38,217 nt of DNA from an uncultured Holophagaceae bacterium (GCA_903839205.1 CAIMBM010000108.1:1-38217), one strand, 5' to 3'. Shown: positions 1 to 8,959, counted from the first letter of the stretch. Notes: generated by a model from the sequence alone, not told the origin. Made by a program: numbers and translations.

Positions 1-303
1 AGCGGTGGCCCCCGCAATGGCCGAATTGTTCAAATACCACTGGTAGCTCAAGGGCGCCGTCCCCGTTGCCACCACCGTGAAGGTCACCGGGTCGCCCGCC
101 GTCACCGACTGCGCGGACGGGGGCGTGGAGATGGATGGGGCCACGCCGAGCGCAACGGAACCGGAGGTCGCAGGCTGGCTCCAGCCCCCGCCCCCGCAGG
201 CCGTGAGGAAACCCAGACCGAGACTGATCCCCAGGATGGACCATCCGTTGCCAAGGCCGTTCAGTCGCGGGGCGGAACCTGGGATGGGGTGGGCAATGGG
301 CAT
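1..303 (-). CDS. Ig-like domain lipoprotein, N-terminal part (runs off left edge)
   Basis: Reading the minus strand from ATG at 303 gives 101 codons that stay open to the window edge. A hydrophobic stretch (SILGISLGLGFLTAC) ends in a lipobox, LTAC followed by a glycine run, so the protein should be lipidated and anchored in the envelope. From about residue 60 comes an immunoglobulin-like module of the kind repeated in bacterial surface proteins (VTAGDPVTFTVVATGTAPLS, then YQWYLN). A GGAG ribosome site sits five bases before the ATG. The gene starts 13 bases after the stop of the OmpA-like gene, so the two are probably co-transcribed. The rest of the protein, and so its function, is outside the window. 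Confidence 0.75.
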   Translation of the reverse strand, partial: MPIAHPIPGSAPRLNGLGNGWSILGISLGLGFLTACGGGGWSQPATSGSVALGVAPSISTPPSAQSVTAGDPVTFTVVATGTAPLSYQWYLNNSAIAGATA

Positions 304-316
304 GGTGGCTCCGGTG

Positions 317-1378
317 CTAGGGAATGTCGATTTTTTGGGTGGCCAGGTCGGTGCGGGACCCCACCTGGATCAGGGCCTCCACCCGACGGTTCCGTGCGCG
401 GTTCTCCAGGGTCGTGTCAGGCGCCAGGGGTTCGTCGAAACTCGCGGCCCGAACCTGGATCGCTGCCTTCGGCAGGCCCGCCTGCACCAGGGCCGCAGCC
501 ACGGCCTCGGCCCGGCGCAGGCTCAAGCCACGGTTGTGGCGACCGATCCGTGAGGCGTGGCCGGAAATCTGCACGGTCAGACCGTCGCCTTGCCGGCGGA
601 TGCCATCGGCCATCCGCTGGAGGGCCTGGAGTCCGGCTTCGCTCAGCACGCTCTGGCCAGGGCCGAAGTGCACCCGCACCTCCACCAGCCTGGGACGGGG
701 TGCTGGGGGCGGAATGGCGGGCGCCAGGACCGGAGCCGGGGCGGGCGCGGCGGGGGCTGCGGTCGGAGGTTCCGGCGGGGGTTCCGGGGCGGGCGGCAGG
801 ACTGCCGCAGGGACCGCTGCCGGATTCCCGCCCCGCCCCCAGGACCAGCCAAGCCCCAGCGAGTAGCGCGGCGTGCGCTGGGAGGCCACGGCGTAGCGGG
901 TCAGGACTTCGTCGGCCTGGGCGCGCAGGTACATCTGCCGGGTGAGGGCAAAATCCACTCCGACGCCGGGTTCCAGGGCCAGACTGCTGTTGTGCTCGCC
1001 TGAACCGTTTCCAGGCGTGAATTGGGCGGCGCCCACCAGGACCTGGGCGAACCCCGTGATCCGGTCGGACAGCGGTTGGCTGAACCGCGGGCCGAGGACT
1101 GCGGCGATCTGCCGAAGTTCCACCCCATAGGCAGTCGAGCCGGTCTCGCGGTCCAGGGTAGCTGCCAGAGACCAGGAGGGACTGAAGAGAACCCGGCCGC
1201 CGAGGAAGAAGCCGTTCAGGTGCTGGTCCGGGCCGCCCTCGGCCTTGAGCAGGGAGGTGGAGCCCCCCAAGATCGCTTCCGCCGTCGGGGTCTGGGCTGC
1301 GGCCCAACCGCCCTGAAGGCAGCCAAGCAGCCCGGCAAGGCCAACGAGGTGTAGCAATGGTGAGGGGAGACAATGCAT
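317..1378 (-). CDS. OmpA-family outer-membrane protein with Pro/Ala linker
   Basis: The product is 353 aa. A signal peptide (about residues 1-29, ending AAAQ) is followed by a region of alternating beta-type segments (about 30-195), a Pro/Ala-rich linker (about 197-240) and a C-terminal OmpA domain that normally binds peptidoglycan. The OmpA signature is present (ISGHASRIG then LSLRRAEAV), but the Asp that usually contacts diaminopimelate is replaced by Ser276, so peptidoglycan binding may be weakened. The frame is open further upstream to 1570, but ATG 1378 has an AGGTGG site and begins a clean signal peptide, so I chose it. Likely role: envelope anchor or structural porin-like protein. The same-strand lipoprotein gene follows 13 bases later. 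Confidence 0.82.
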   Translation of the reverse strand: MHCLPSPLLHLVGLAGLLGCLQGGWAAAQTPTAEAILGGSTSLLKAEGGPDQHLNGFFLGGRVLFSPSWSLAATLDRETGSTAYGVELRQIAAVLGPRFSQPLSDRITGFAQVLVGAAQFTPGNGSGEHNSSLALEPGVGVDFALTRQMYLRAQADEVLTRYAVASQRTPRYSLGLGWSWGRGGNPAAVPAAVLPPAPEPPPEPPTAAPAAPAPAPVLAPAIPPPAPRPRLVEVRVHFGPGQSVLSEAGLQALQRMADGIRRQGDGLTVQISGHASRIGRHNRGLSLRRAEAVAAALVQAGLPKAAIQVRAASFDEPLAPDTTLENRARNRRVEALIQVGSRTDLATQKIDIP

Positions 1379-1598
1379 GAAGCCACCTGACTGGGGTCGG
1401 CGCCATAAGCCGATGATTCGGTAGTCAATTAAGGATACATTTATTCTATGGGCGCGAAGTCCCGTACCGCAAGGGGTGTTTGAAGGTCGGCCATCAGATG
1501 CGGAAGGGGCCAATCCGGATGGCCGGCTGGGTGATCGGCACCTAGGCAAGAGGCAAACCCAGGGAGACAAGACGAGCGGCTACTGTTTGTAAGATTAA

Positions 1599-1613
1599 TT
1601 ATAACAATTATAA
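1599..1613. repeat. AT-rich repeat TTATAA-CAA-TTATAA upstream of the transposase
   Basis: Two copies of the palindromic hexamer TTATAA are separated by CAA in an AT-rich patch unlike the GC-rich surroundings. It lies just outside the presumed left end of the insertion sequence and about 45 bases before the transposase start. It could be part of the target site or a promoter element; nothing more can be said from sequence alone. Confidence 0.35.
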
Positions 1614-1616
1614 ACT

Positions 1617-3202
1617 ATTTTCGATCGCCATGGGTCCCATCTTTCACGGGAGGGGGCATGAGCGGGATGGGGATGAGAAGTTCAGAGGAGCTGGCGCTCA
1701 CTGGCGTAGGAGGGATCGCCTTGGTCGGGAACGCCCTGTTTCGCTACACGGACTTCCGCGCCGCCTTCACCCGGACCTTCCACAAGGGTCGGGGCGGTAT
1801 CGCCTGGGGCGACGTGCTGACGCCCTACGTGGCCTCGCTGGCCACGGGCAAGAGCGACTTCGAGGCCCTGCGTCCCTGGTTCGGCCAGGCGTGGGTGGCC
1901 AAGGCTCTTCGGATCCACCGGGTGGCCTCTCCAGAAACCCTCCGCCAGCACCTCGACAACCTGGCCGACGGCCACCTAGAGGAGGCGTTGCAGATGGTCC
2001 GCCAGGCCAGCCTGGATCTCATCCGCCGGTCTGGAGCTTCCATTACGCCTTGCAGCACCGGGCACGTCTGCCTGGACGGGGACACCACGCCCCAGGACAA
2101 CGGCAAGACCAAGAAGGAGGGCGTGAGCCGGACCTATATGCCGGACGTCTTTGGGTTCGCGCCGATGTTCGTTTTCGCTGGGGTCGAGGGCTGGTGCATC
2201 CGCGAAGAATTCCGGCCCGGCAAACAGCATGGCCAGAAAGGAGCCACGGCGGTCCTGCGGGCAGCCATCCAGGATCTCCGCAGCCTGGGTGTGGAGTTGA
2301 TCCTGATCCGACTGGATTCCGCCTTCGACGCCGCCGAGAACTATTCGATGGCCCAGGGTGAGGGCGTGGACTTCCTGGTGAAGGGGAACCCGGCGCACGT
2401 ACGCTGGAACTGGCTGGAGGAGGCCCAGGCGCTCTCCAGTCGCGCCTGGACGCGCACAGGCCGGAACCGCCGGGAGACCTATCTCAGCCGGATGGAAATG
2501 CGGGAGTTCGAGGGGAAGCAGATCCCCGTGCGTCGGGTCCTCAAGATCACCAAGCGGCTGATGTGGGAATTGGAAGATGTGCCGCCCGGCCAGAGGTTGC
2601 TGCTTCGGCGCTGGCCCAAGTACGAGATGGAGACCTGGGTAACCAGCCTGGACCTGCCCGGCGAGAAGCTGTTCGATCTCTACTGCGAGCACGCGACGGC
2701 GGAGCAGTACCACGCCGAGATCAAGAGCGAACTGGACCTGGAGCGGATGCCGTCCGGCGCGTTCAAGACCAATGCCCTCGTGCTGGGCCTGGGGATGCTG
2801 GCCTACAACACGCTTCGGTTGCTCGGGATCCTCGGGAAGGGCGTCATCCGCCACCGTCACCCCGCCAAACGCCATCGCATGAAGACGATCATCCAGGAAC
2901 TGATCCAGATTCCCGCCCGGATCCTGCGCGGCTCCGGCCAACTCAAACTGGACATCGGTCGCGCTCTCCCTGGCCGGGAGGCCTTCCTCGCCCTGTATCG
3001 GAGCCTGGCTGCCCCCTTTCCAAGCCCGGCCTGACCACCATCTCCATCTGGAAGTCACCAACCATCGCCACGGCTGGCCGAAGGCTTAGACGGAATGGCC
3101 TCGACAACGCCCATGGCGGATTCCTGGGCATGGCCGGAAAGGCCCCGAGTCGGGAAACGTCCCAGTGAAAGGTCCTGGCAGTGGCGTGATCGGGTAAAAT
3201 GG
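1617..3202 (+). mobile_element. IS1380-family insertion sequence (ends approximate)
   Basis: The element contains one full-length transposase. The flanks share an imperfect inverted match: the left side (1617-1651) reads TTTT, CGATC, GCCA, CTTTCACGGGA, and the reverse complement of 3160-3202 reads TTTT, CGATC, GCCA, CTTTCACTGGGA with small gaps between blocks. These are candidate terminal inverted repeats. The exact ends and the expected short target duplication could not be fixed. The element lies between divergently oriented ompA-like and porin genes and breaks neither reading frame. Confidence 0.5.
1658..3034 (+). CDS. IS1380-family DDE transposase
   Basis: The 458 aa length is normal for the family. 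The presumed catalytic triad is visible: Asp140 or Asp142 in CLDGDTTP, Asp220 in LIRLDSAFD, and Glu354 in the YHAEIKSEL block, the C-terminal signature typical of IS1380 transposases. No frameshift or internal stop is seen, so the enzyme may be active. A purine-rich GGGAGGGGG lies immediately before ATG 1658; in-frame ATGs at 1667 and 1673 are alternative starts better spaced from it. It would catalyse cut-and-paste movement of its own element. Confidence 0.9.
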   Translation: MSGMGMRSSEELALTGVGGIALVGNALFRYTDFRAAFTRTFHKGRGGIAWGDVLTPYVASLATGKSDFEALRPWFGQAWVAKALRIHRVASPETLRQHLDNLADGHLEEALQMVRQASLDLIRRSGASITPCSTGHVCLDGDTTPQDNGKTKKEGVSRTYMPDVFGFAPMFVFAGVEGWCIREEFRPGKQHGQKGATAVLRAAIQDLRSLGVELILIRLDSAFDAAENYSMAQGEGVDFLVKGNPAHVRWNWLEEAQALSSRAWTRTGRNRRETYLSRMEMREFEGKQIPVRRVLKITKRLMWELEDVPPGQRLLLRRWPKYEMETWVTSLDLPGEKLFDLYCEHATAEQYHAEIKSELDLERMPSGAFKTNALVLGLGMLAYNTLRLLGILGKGVIRHRHPAKRHRMKTIIQELIQIPARILRGSGQLKLDIGRALPGREAFLALYRSLAAPFPSPA

Positions 3203-3583
3203 AACCCATCAGCCCAGTTCTCTCAAACGTTCACGGATCCAGGTACTATTATCAACACATAGGTCCACTATTATTCATTGTGCCTTCGATCACATCCCCT
3301 GGAACCTCCGGCCCGTTTTCTGTGGACGCATCTGGGACCCTCGGTTAGCTTGAGGCTGTCCATGCACAGCACAAAATGTACACACCTTGTTTACACCTCG
3401 TTCCGGCAACAGAGTGCCAGGGCTTGGTTCCACCGGCATTCCCGGCCCTGATCTGTGGAAACCTCCTCGTCCGATGGCGGTTCAGAAAACGCTCCCCCGG
3501 CCTGAGCCGCCCCAATCGCTTAGCAAGCCCATTTCCCTCCCCCCCACCACCCCGAAAGGGGTCTCTCCTACCGGAGTAGCAAC
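3035..3583. other. Intergenic region between the IS transposase and the porin
   Basis: I see no credible gene in these 549 bases. They hold the candidate right end of the IS (about 3160-3202) and then a stretch belonging to the porin upstream region. That stretch includes an AT-rich direct repeat at 3241-3274 and ends in the porin ribosome site GGAG at about 3571. Short open frames near 3376-3587 lack a ribosome site and have low-complexity, shadow-like composition. Confidence 0.6.
3241..3274. repeat. Direct repeat of ACTATTAT at 22-base spacing
   Basis: AGGT-ACTATTAT (3241-3252) and AGGTCC-ACTATTAT (3261-3274) are near-identical; the shared octamers start exactly 22 bases apart, two helical turns. 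This is the arrangement expected for a protein binding the same DNA face twice. It lies about 310 bases upstream of the porin start. An operator is only a possibility. Confidence 0.35.
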
Positions 3584-4948
3584 ATGAAGAAGATCTCCCT
3601 CGTCGCGCTGGCCCTTTGTGCTGGCGTTCCGCTGTTGGCCGACGGACCCACGGTCCAGGTCTACGGCATCCTCGACACCGGCGTCGCCCACGTGGAACGC
3701 TCCCAGAGCTTCAGCAGCGACTTCGTGGTGGGCACCAATCCCTTCACGCAGGCTGGCAGGGTCACGGGCGCCACGGGCATGTTCGACGGCGGCCTGTCCC
3801 AGACCCGCTTCGGCATCAAGGCCAGCACCGACCTGGTGGACGGCTGGAAGGCCGTCGCCACCCTCGAGTCGGCGATCATGACCTCCTCGGGCCGGATCGG
3901 CAACTGCGCCGAGAGCCTCGCCGAGAATGGTGGCAAGAGTGTGGCGGCCGCCTCCGCCATCAGCGGCCAGCTCTTCGCCCGCGGCGCCTTCGTCGGCGTG
4001 ACCAACCCCACCTACGGCAGCCTGACCTTCGGCCGCCAGCAGAACCTGATGTTCGACATCATGATCCCCTTCGATGCCAACGGCATGGCCCAGCTCTTCA
4101 CGCCCATCGGCTTCTCCGGCGCCTTCCTGGGCGGTGGCGTCACCGAGAACTCTCGCGTGGACAGCTCCGTCAAGTACCGGGTCAAGATCCAGGACTTCAC
4201 CGTGTCCGCCCTGACCAAGGTCTCCGGCACCAAGGGCCCCGACACCACGGCGGCCACCGCCTGCAACGAGGCCACCGTGGAATACAGCCATGGAGCCTTC
4301 GGCGCCTACGTGGGCTACCAGGTGCTGAACAACGGCATCACCTATGCCGCCAATGCCAATGGCAGCGTCGTCACGGTCACCACCCCCACCGGCACCGCCA
4401 CGGTCGCCTCGCAGGGCACCATCAAGGCCACGGTGTACAACACCACCAACGTCAATGCGGGCGCCAAGTACAATTTCGGCTCCGTGCTCGTCTCCCTCGG
4501 CTACCAGCAGATCAAGTTCGAGGATCCCGCCGCCGGTGATGCCGCCTATTTCAGCGGCCTCGCGGCCGGCAGCCAGTACGCCTATGGCCAGCAGATCGCC
4601 AGCTACACGGTCACTGCCATCGGCCCCAACGACAAGAAGCAGACCCTCACCAGCCTGACCGCCGCCTGGGATGTCACTTCGAAGTTCAAGCTGTCCGGGG
4701 GCATCTACAGCGTCAAGATCGACGACTACTCCGTGAACGCCCCCACCAGCGCCAAGGGTTCGTCCACCAATCGGTACGTGTCCCTGATCGCGGACTACGC
4801 GGTCACCAAGGCCTTCGACATCTATGCCGGCGAGATGAACGTCGCGGCTTCCGGCAACGCCGTCAATGCGGCGAACGGCTGGTACCCCGGCGGCGATGAC
4901 ACCACCAAGAACAACGTCCTCGGTGTCGGCCTGCGCTACAAGTTCTAG
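3584..4948 (+). CDS. Gram-negative general porin (Porin_4/OmpC-like)
   Basis: The 454 aa protein begins with a signal peptide (MKKISLVALALCAGVPLLADG). It opens with the typical porin first strand (VQVYGILDTGVAH), continues with SQTRFGIKASTDLVDGWKA and SLTFGRQQN, and ends GVGLRYKF with the C-terminal Phe needed for outer-membrane barrel insertion by BAM. The family forms trimeric diffusion channels for small hydrophilic solutes; selectivity cannot be read here. The sequence resembles the betaproteobacterial porin family. A GGAG site lies about nine bases before the ATG. The gene is monocistronic, flanked by an IS upstream and a strong hairpin downstream. Confidence 0.9.
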   Translation: MKKISLVALALCAGVPLLADGPTVQVYGILDTGVAHVERSQSFSSDFVVGTNPFTQAGRVTGATGMFDGGLSQTRFGIKASTDLVDGWKAVATLESAIMTSSGRIGNCAESLAENGGKSVAAASAISGQLFARGAFVGVTNPTYGSLTFGRQQNLMFDIMIPFDANGMAQLFTPIGFSGAFLGGGVTENSRVDSSVKYRVKIQDFTVSALTKVSGTKGPDTTAATACNEATVEYSHGAFGAYVGYQVLNNGITYAANANGSVVTVTTPTGTATVASQGTIKATVYNTTNVNAGAKYNFGSVLVSLGYQQIKFEDPAAGDAAYFSGLAAGSQYAYGQQIASYTVTAIGPNDKKQTLTSLTAAWDVTSKFKLSGGIYSVKIDDYSVNAPTSAKGSSTNRYVSLIADYAVTKAFDIYAGEMNVAASGNAVNAANGWYPGGDDTTKNNVLGVGLRYKF

Positions 4949-4981
4949 TTCCGGCCAGAACCACCCCGCAAGCCAAGACCT

Positions 4982-5011
4982 AAGAAGGCCCGCCACCCGG
5001 CGGGCCTTCTT
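4982..5011. terminator. Strong hairpin between convergent porin and RND genes
   Basis: A perfect 13-bp stem (AAGAAGGCCCGCC with GGCGGGCCTTCTT) has a four-base ACCC loop. It lies 34 bases after the porin stop and 78 bases beyond the stop of the convergent RND gene. The stem ends in AAGAA/TTCTT, so either strand offers a short U-rich arm, which suggests a bidirectional terminator, although there is no long T tract. Confidence 0.8.
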
Positions 5012-5088
5012 GGCTTCCGCCCCCTGCGATCCGCCAGTGGGGGAAGGAATGGACCATGGCCTTGCGGCAGTTGGGCGCTCCCCAGGCG

Positions 5089-8000
5089 CTACTTCACCGG
5101 GGAAGCTTCCCCGGCACCCGGCGCCAGCCCGGTCACACCCTGCTCCATTGGGACCGGGTTCGGCGCGAAGAACTGGAACATCACCGGCACCAGGAACAGC
5201 GACAGGAGAGTGGAGGAAGTGAGGCCGCCGACGACGGCCAGGGCCAGGGGCTGGTTGGATTCCGTGCCGTGTTCAAGGCCGAGGGCCGTGGGGACCAGGC
5301 CTATGATCGTGGCGAGACTGGTCATGGCGATGGGCACGAAACGGCTTCGGGCGGCTCCTAGGATCGCGGTGACCTTGTCGTCGCCCTCCTGGAGGCGGCG
5401 GTTGGCATCGTCCACCATGAGGATGCCGTTGCTCACGGCGATGCCGATCACCATCAGCACACCCATCAGGGCGGTGATGGAAAAGCCCTGGCCCGCGGCC
5501 ATGAGCGCCATGACGATGCCCACGAGGGTGACGGGAACGGTGAACAGCATCACGAAGGGCAGCCGCAGGGACTTGAACTGGGTGGCCATGATCATGAAGA
5601 TCACCATGACCGCCAGGCCCAGGGCCAGACCGAGACCGGAGAAGGTCTTGCGCATGAGCTGGACCTGGCCCACGAAGCTCCATGTGAGTCCATGGGTGAG
5701 GGGATCCGAACCCAGGCGGCGCTCCAGCTCCGATGCGGCGCTGCCGATGTCCCGCCCCTGGGTCTGGAGGAGCAGGTAGCCCGCCCGCTCCAGGGCGTTC
5801 CGCTCCACCATCACGGGGCCAGAACTGCGGGTCAGGCGGCTGTAGGCCCCCATGGTGACCGTCCGCCCATTCGCATCCGGACGCAGCGGCACCTGCATGA
5901 GGGCCTCGGGATCCTGGATGTCCTTATAGGCGGTGACCACATAGTAGGACTGGCCGTTCTTCCCATCCACCCATACCCCAGGGGTATTGATATTGCCGTA
6001 GGTGGAATCCAGGGTCGCCTGGGCCGCCATGCGGGAGTCGACCCCGACGGCGGCCGCCTCCTCGCGGTTGGTGTCCACCTGCACTTCCGGATAGTCGGTC
6101 TGGAGCGAGATGTACGGATCCACGATGCCGGGAACCTTGCAGGCCACGGCAGCCGCCTTCTCAAGGCTGGCGCGGAGTGCCCTCAGGTCCTCGCCCCGGA
6201 TCTCCACGACGATGGGGGCCAGGTAGCCGTTGGAGAAGACGCTGGCCACCAGTCCACCGGGCCACTGCAGGAACTCGACTCCAGGGAAGTGCTGATGCAG
6301 GATCTCCCGGGCACGGTCCGCGATCTCTCGCTGGCTCGCCTTCCGGTGTTCCGGGGCCACCAGGGCGAGCCGGATGAAGCCCATGTGCGGGCCGGCATTG
6401 GGGCTGTTCATGGCGCTCCGGGCCTGGCCCGGCATGCCCACATTGGTCAGGACCAAATCCACATCCTTCCCCAGCTCCGCCTTGAGCGTGCGGGCCATGG
6501 CCTCGACCGCGGCCGAGGAATCCTGGAGGGAGATGCCCGGAGCCATGCGGACGTAGATCCGCTCCATGCTTTCATCGATCTCCGGGAAGAAGGTGCTGGG
6601 CAGGCGCGTGGCCACCAGGACGCTGAAGGACACCAGCACCACCGAGGCTCCCACCACCAGCCAGCGGTAGCCGAGGACCCTGGCGAGCGTGGCCGCGTAG
6701 GCATCGGCCACGCCGGAAATGAGCCGCTCCAGCCAGGCGGCCACGGGCCCCTGCCGGGGATGCTGAAGCAGGTAGCGGCAGGCCACCGGGGTCACGGCCA
6801 TGCTGACGAAGTAGGAGCCGACCATGGAGACCGCCACCGTCAGGGCCAGGGGGGCGAACAGCTTCCGGGCCAGCCCCTCCAGGAGCAGAACCGGCAGCAG
6901 CACCGCGGTGGTGGTGATCGTGGAGGCCAGGACCGGCAGGGCCACCGCGTTGGCTCCCGCCAAGGCCGCGTTGTAGGGATCCATCCCCTGCTTCTGGTGG
7001 CGGTGGATGGATTCCAGGATCACCACGGCGTCATCCACCAGGCGCCCCATGGCCAGGGTGAGTCCCCCCAGGGTGAAGGCGTTGAGAGTCTGACCCGCGG
7101 CATAGAGCACGATGAGCGTGATGGCGAAGGAGAGCGGGATGGCCACGGACACGATGAGGGTCCCGCGCACATTCTGCAGGAAGAGCAGGATCACCAGGGC
7201 GATCAGCACGAGGGCCCGGAGGATTTCCTTGTTGAGTCCGTGATAGCTGGACCGGACGAAGGTGGACTGATCGAAGATGGGCACGACCTTCAGGCCCGGT
7301 GGCAGGTTGGTGAGCCTCTGGAGGGCAGCTGACACCGAGTCCACGATGTCGAGGGTGTTGCCATCCGGCGTGCGCAGCACGTTGAGGTAGACCGCGTTCT
7401 GGCCGTTGACGCTCACGGCCTGAGTGGAGGGCGCGCCCCCATCCACCACCTTCGCCACGTCCCGGATGAGCACGGGCCGTCCCAGGATGGTCTTGACCGC
7501 CGCGTCACCGATGGCTTCCACACGGGTCGGAACGGCATTGGTGTACACGTTGGCATCGAACCTGGGTGAGATGAACTCGCCCGAAGGCAGCAGAGCATTG
7601 GCCCGGTGCACCGCCTCGGCGACATCGGCGGAAGATACGCCGCGAGCCTGGGAGGCCACGGGGTCCACCACCACGTTGATCTGGCGCACGGTCCCGCCAT
7701 TCACCGAGGCGCTGGCCACGCCGGAGATGCCTTCCAGCATGGGCTCGATGTTGTTGAGGGCGTAGTCGTAGAGCTGGGGCCCCGTGAGACCGCCCCCGAA
7801 AATGGCCACCTGGATCACCGGCGCGTTGGAGGGATCGAACTGCAGGACGAAGGGCGGGAGCACCCCCAGGGACTTCGGCACCGCCGCCATGGCGAAGGCG
7901 ACCTGCTGCTGCACGAGGGTCTGGGCCGCGTCCAGATTCGTGCCCCACTTGAACCAGACGTAGACGACGCTGAGGCCGTTCCTCGACTGGCTCTGGACAT

Positions 8001-8229
8001 GGTCCACACCTGGGGTGGAGCTGACGTACTTCTCCACGCGCCAGGTGATGGTCTTCTCGACCTCGGTGGGCCCCAGGCCCGGCACCTGCGTGCCCACCAC
8101 CAGGACCGGCGGCGTGAGTTCCGGAAAGGTGTCCACGCTCATTCGGGGCACCACCACCAGCGCGAAGACCACCAGGGCGATGGCGATCATGAGGATGGCG
8201 ATGGGATTCCGAAGGAATAGGCGCGTCAT
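5089..8229 (-). CDS. RND-family efflux permease (AcrB/Czc superfamily), no adjacent adaptor on its strand
   Basis: This is a 1046 aa inner-membrane proton-driven efflux pump subunit of normal RND length. It has the N-terminal transmembrane start (RNPIAILMIAIALVVFALVV), two large periplasmic loops and the TM4 proton-relay motif GRLVDDAVVILES with Asp399 and Asp400, matching the paired Asp residues of AcrB. It is a close paralogue of the permease at 10267-13368: 52 of the first 60 residues are identical by eye. Its strand carries no membrane-fusion or TolC gene; it follows a universal-stress-like gene by 35 bases. It may borrow the adaptor and channel of the divergent operon. Substrate is unknown. 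The ATG at 8229 has a GGAG site nine bases upstream. Confidence 0.92.
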   Translation of the reverse strand: MTRLFLRNPIAILMIAIALVVFALVVVPRMSVDTFPELTPPVLVVGTQVPGLGPTEVEKTITWRVEKYVSSTPGVDHVQSQSRNGLSVVYVWFKWGTNLDAAQTLVQQQVAFAMAAVPKSLGVLPPFVLQFDPSNAPVIQVAIFGGGLTGPQLYDYALNNIEPMLEGISGVASASVNGGTVRQINVVVDPVASQARGVSSADVAEAVHRANALLPSGEFISPRFDANVYTNAVPTRVEAIGDAAVKTILGRPVLIRDVAKVVDGGAPSTQAVSVNGQNAVYLNVLRTPDGNTLDIVDSVSAALQRLTNLPPGLKVVPIFDQSTFVRSSYHGLNKEILRALVLIALVILLFLQNVRGTLIVSVAIPLSFAITLIVLYAAGQTLNAFTLGGLTLAMGRLVDDAVVILESIHRHQKQGMDPYNAALAGANAVALPVLASTITTTAVLLPVLLLEGLARKLFAPLALTVAVSMVGSYFVSMAVTPVACRYLLQHPRQGPVAAWLERLISGVADAYAATLARVLGYRWLVVGASVVLVSFSVLVATRLPSTFFPEIDESMERIYVRMAPGISLQDSSAAVEAMARTLKAELGKDVDLVLTNVGMPGQARSAMNSPNAGPHMGFIRLALVAPEHRKASQREIADRAREILHQHFPGVEFLQWPGGLVASVFSNGYLAPIVVEIRGEDLRALRASLEKAAAVACKVPGIVDPYISLQTDYPEVQVDTNREEAAAVGVDSRMAAQATLDSTYGNINTPGVWVDGKNGQSYYVVTAYKDIQDPEALMQVPLRPDANGRTVTMGAYSRLTRSSGPVMVERNALERAGYLLLQTQGRDIGSAASELERRLGSDPLTHGLTWSFVGQVQLMRKTFSGLGLALGLAVMVIFMIMATQFKSLRLPFVMLFTVPVTLVGIVMALMAAGQGFSITALMGVLMVIGIAVSNGILMVDDANRRLQEGDDKVTAILGAARSRFVPIAMTSLATIIGLVPTALGLEHGTESNQPLALAVVGGLTSSTLLSLFLVPVMFQFFAPNPVPMEQGVTGLAPGAGEASPVK

Positions 8230-8264
8230 CGGTGAGCTCCGGACCGGCTCCCCGGGGTGGGTTC

Positions 8265-8723
8265 TTAGCCCGGGACCTTATCGTGCACGTGCGGAAGCAC
8301 CAGGACCGGACAGTGCGCCCGACGGAGAAGGGCGGCGGCCACGCTGGATTGGAGGAAGCGATCCAGGCCCTCCCGGCTGTGGCTCGCGATGATGATGAGA
8401 TCGAAACCTTCCTTCTCCGCCAGGCTGGCGACTTCTTCCTCGACCACTCCAAAGGCCATGCGGCCGCGGGCCCCGATTCCATCCGCGGCCAGTATCTTCA
8501 GGAGCCCCACCATGACCTTGGCCGTCCGCCAGTGTTTCAGTTCCAGTGAATGTTCGAAGGAAAGGTCAAGTAGAGCCGGCCCATGGTAGCCCGGGGTCTC
8601 GAAGACATGGATCAGGTCCACCTCGGCCCGGAAGGCCACGGCCACCTGGCGGACCAGATTCATCACAGGATCGGTGAGCACATCCAGATCAATGGGAACC
8701 AGGATTTTTCGGATGGGCTTCAT
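8265..8723 (-). CDS. Universal stress protein (UspA) family protein with degenerate nucleotide motif
   Basis: The 152 aa single Usp domain starts IRKILVPIDLD and ends with the family strand AHCPVLVLPH. In ATP-binding Usps the motif is G-x2-G-x9-G-S/T. Here the aligned segment is ASHSREGLDRFLQSS, so all three glycines are Ala or Ser. I infer a Usp that does not bind ATP in the usual way. It is the first gene of a minus-strand unit with the RND permease (35-base gap), suggesting expression with the pump under envelope or chemical stress. AGAGGAG sits six bases before the ATG. Confidence 0.85.
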   Translation of the reverse strand: MKPIRKILVPIDLDVLTDPVMNLVRQVAVAFRAEVDLIHVFETPGYHGPALLDLSFEHSLELKHWRTAKVMVGLLKILAADGIGARGRMAFGVVEEEVASLAEKEGFDLIIIASHSREGLDRFLQSSVAAALLRRAHCPVLVLPHVHDKVPG

Positions 8724-8893
8724 GGGTGCTCCTCTGTGGCGCGCTGCTTACGAGGACTTGGGTCCAAGCTGCCAGCGGTCGAGGGTTTGATCCCAGGGCC
8801 CAGGCTCTATGCCATCTGGCGCCCGAGCCCAATATAGTGATGTTGTGCCCAACGGGCGGCTGGACCTTGCAACTCCCGGGCCGGAAGGGATCT

Positions 8894-8920
8894 TCCTGAA
8901 AACTCCCATGGTGTTCAGGA
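8894..8920. promoter_or_regulatory. Inverted repeat, candidate activator site
   Basis: TCCTGAAAAC (8894-8903) and GTGTTCAGGA (8911-8920) pair at nine of ten positions across a seven-base centre. It lies about 145 bases upstream of the sigma-54-like promoter, a usual distance for an NtrC-type activator site. The NtrC-type regulator at 16357-17754 is the natural candidate to bind. This is inference from layout. Confidence 0.45.
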
Positions 8921-8959
8921 CCCGGAACGGACGGCCCGGGGCAGGTGCTCCTGGTCTGG

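Noticed and set aside
1376..1470. A sigma-70 promoter for the OmpA-like gene (TTGACT on the minus strand)
   Set aside because: The -35-like TTGACT has no acceptable -10 at 16-18 bases; evidence is too weak for a feature.
3482..4996. A 504-codon minus-strand open frame opposite the porin
   Set aside because: It is the mirror frame of a porin with signal peptide and C-terminal Phe; the Gly/Val/Ala-rich product has no recognisable domain.
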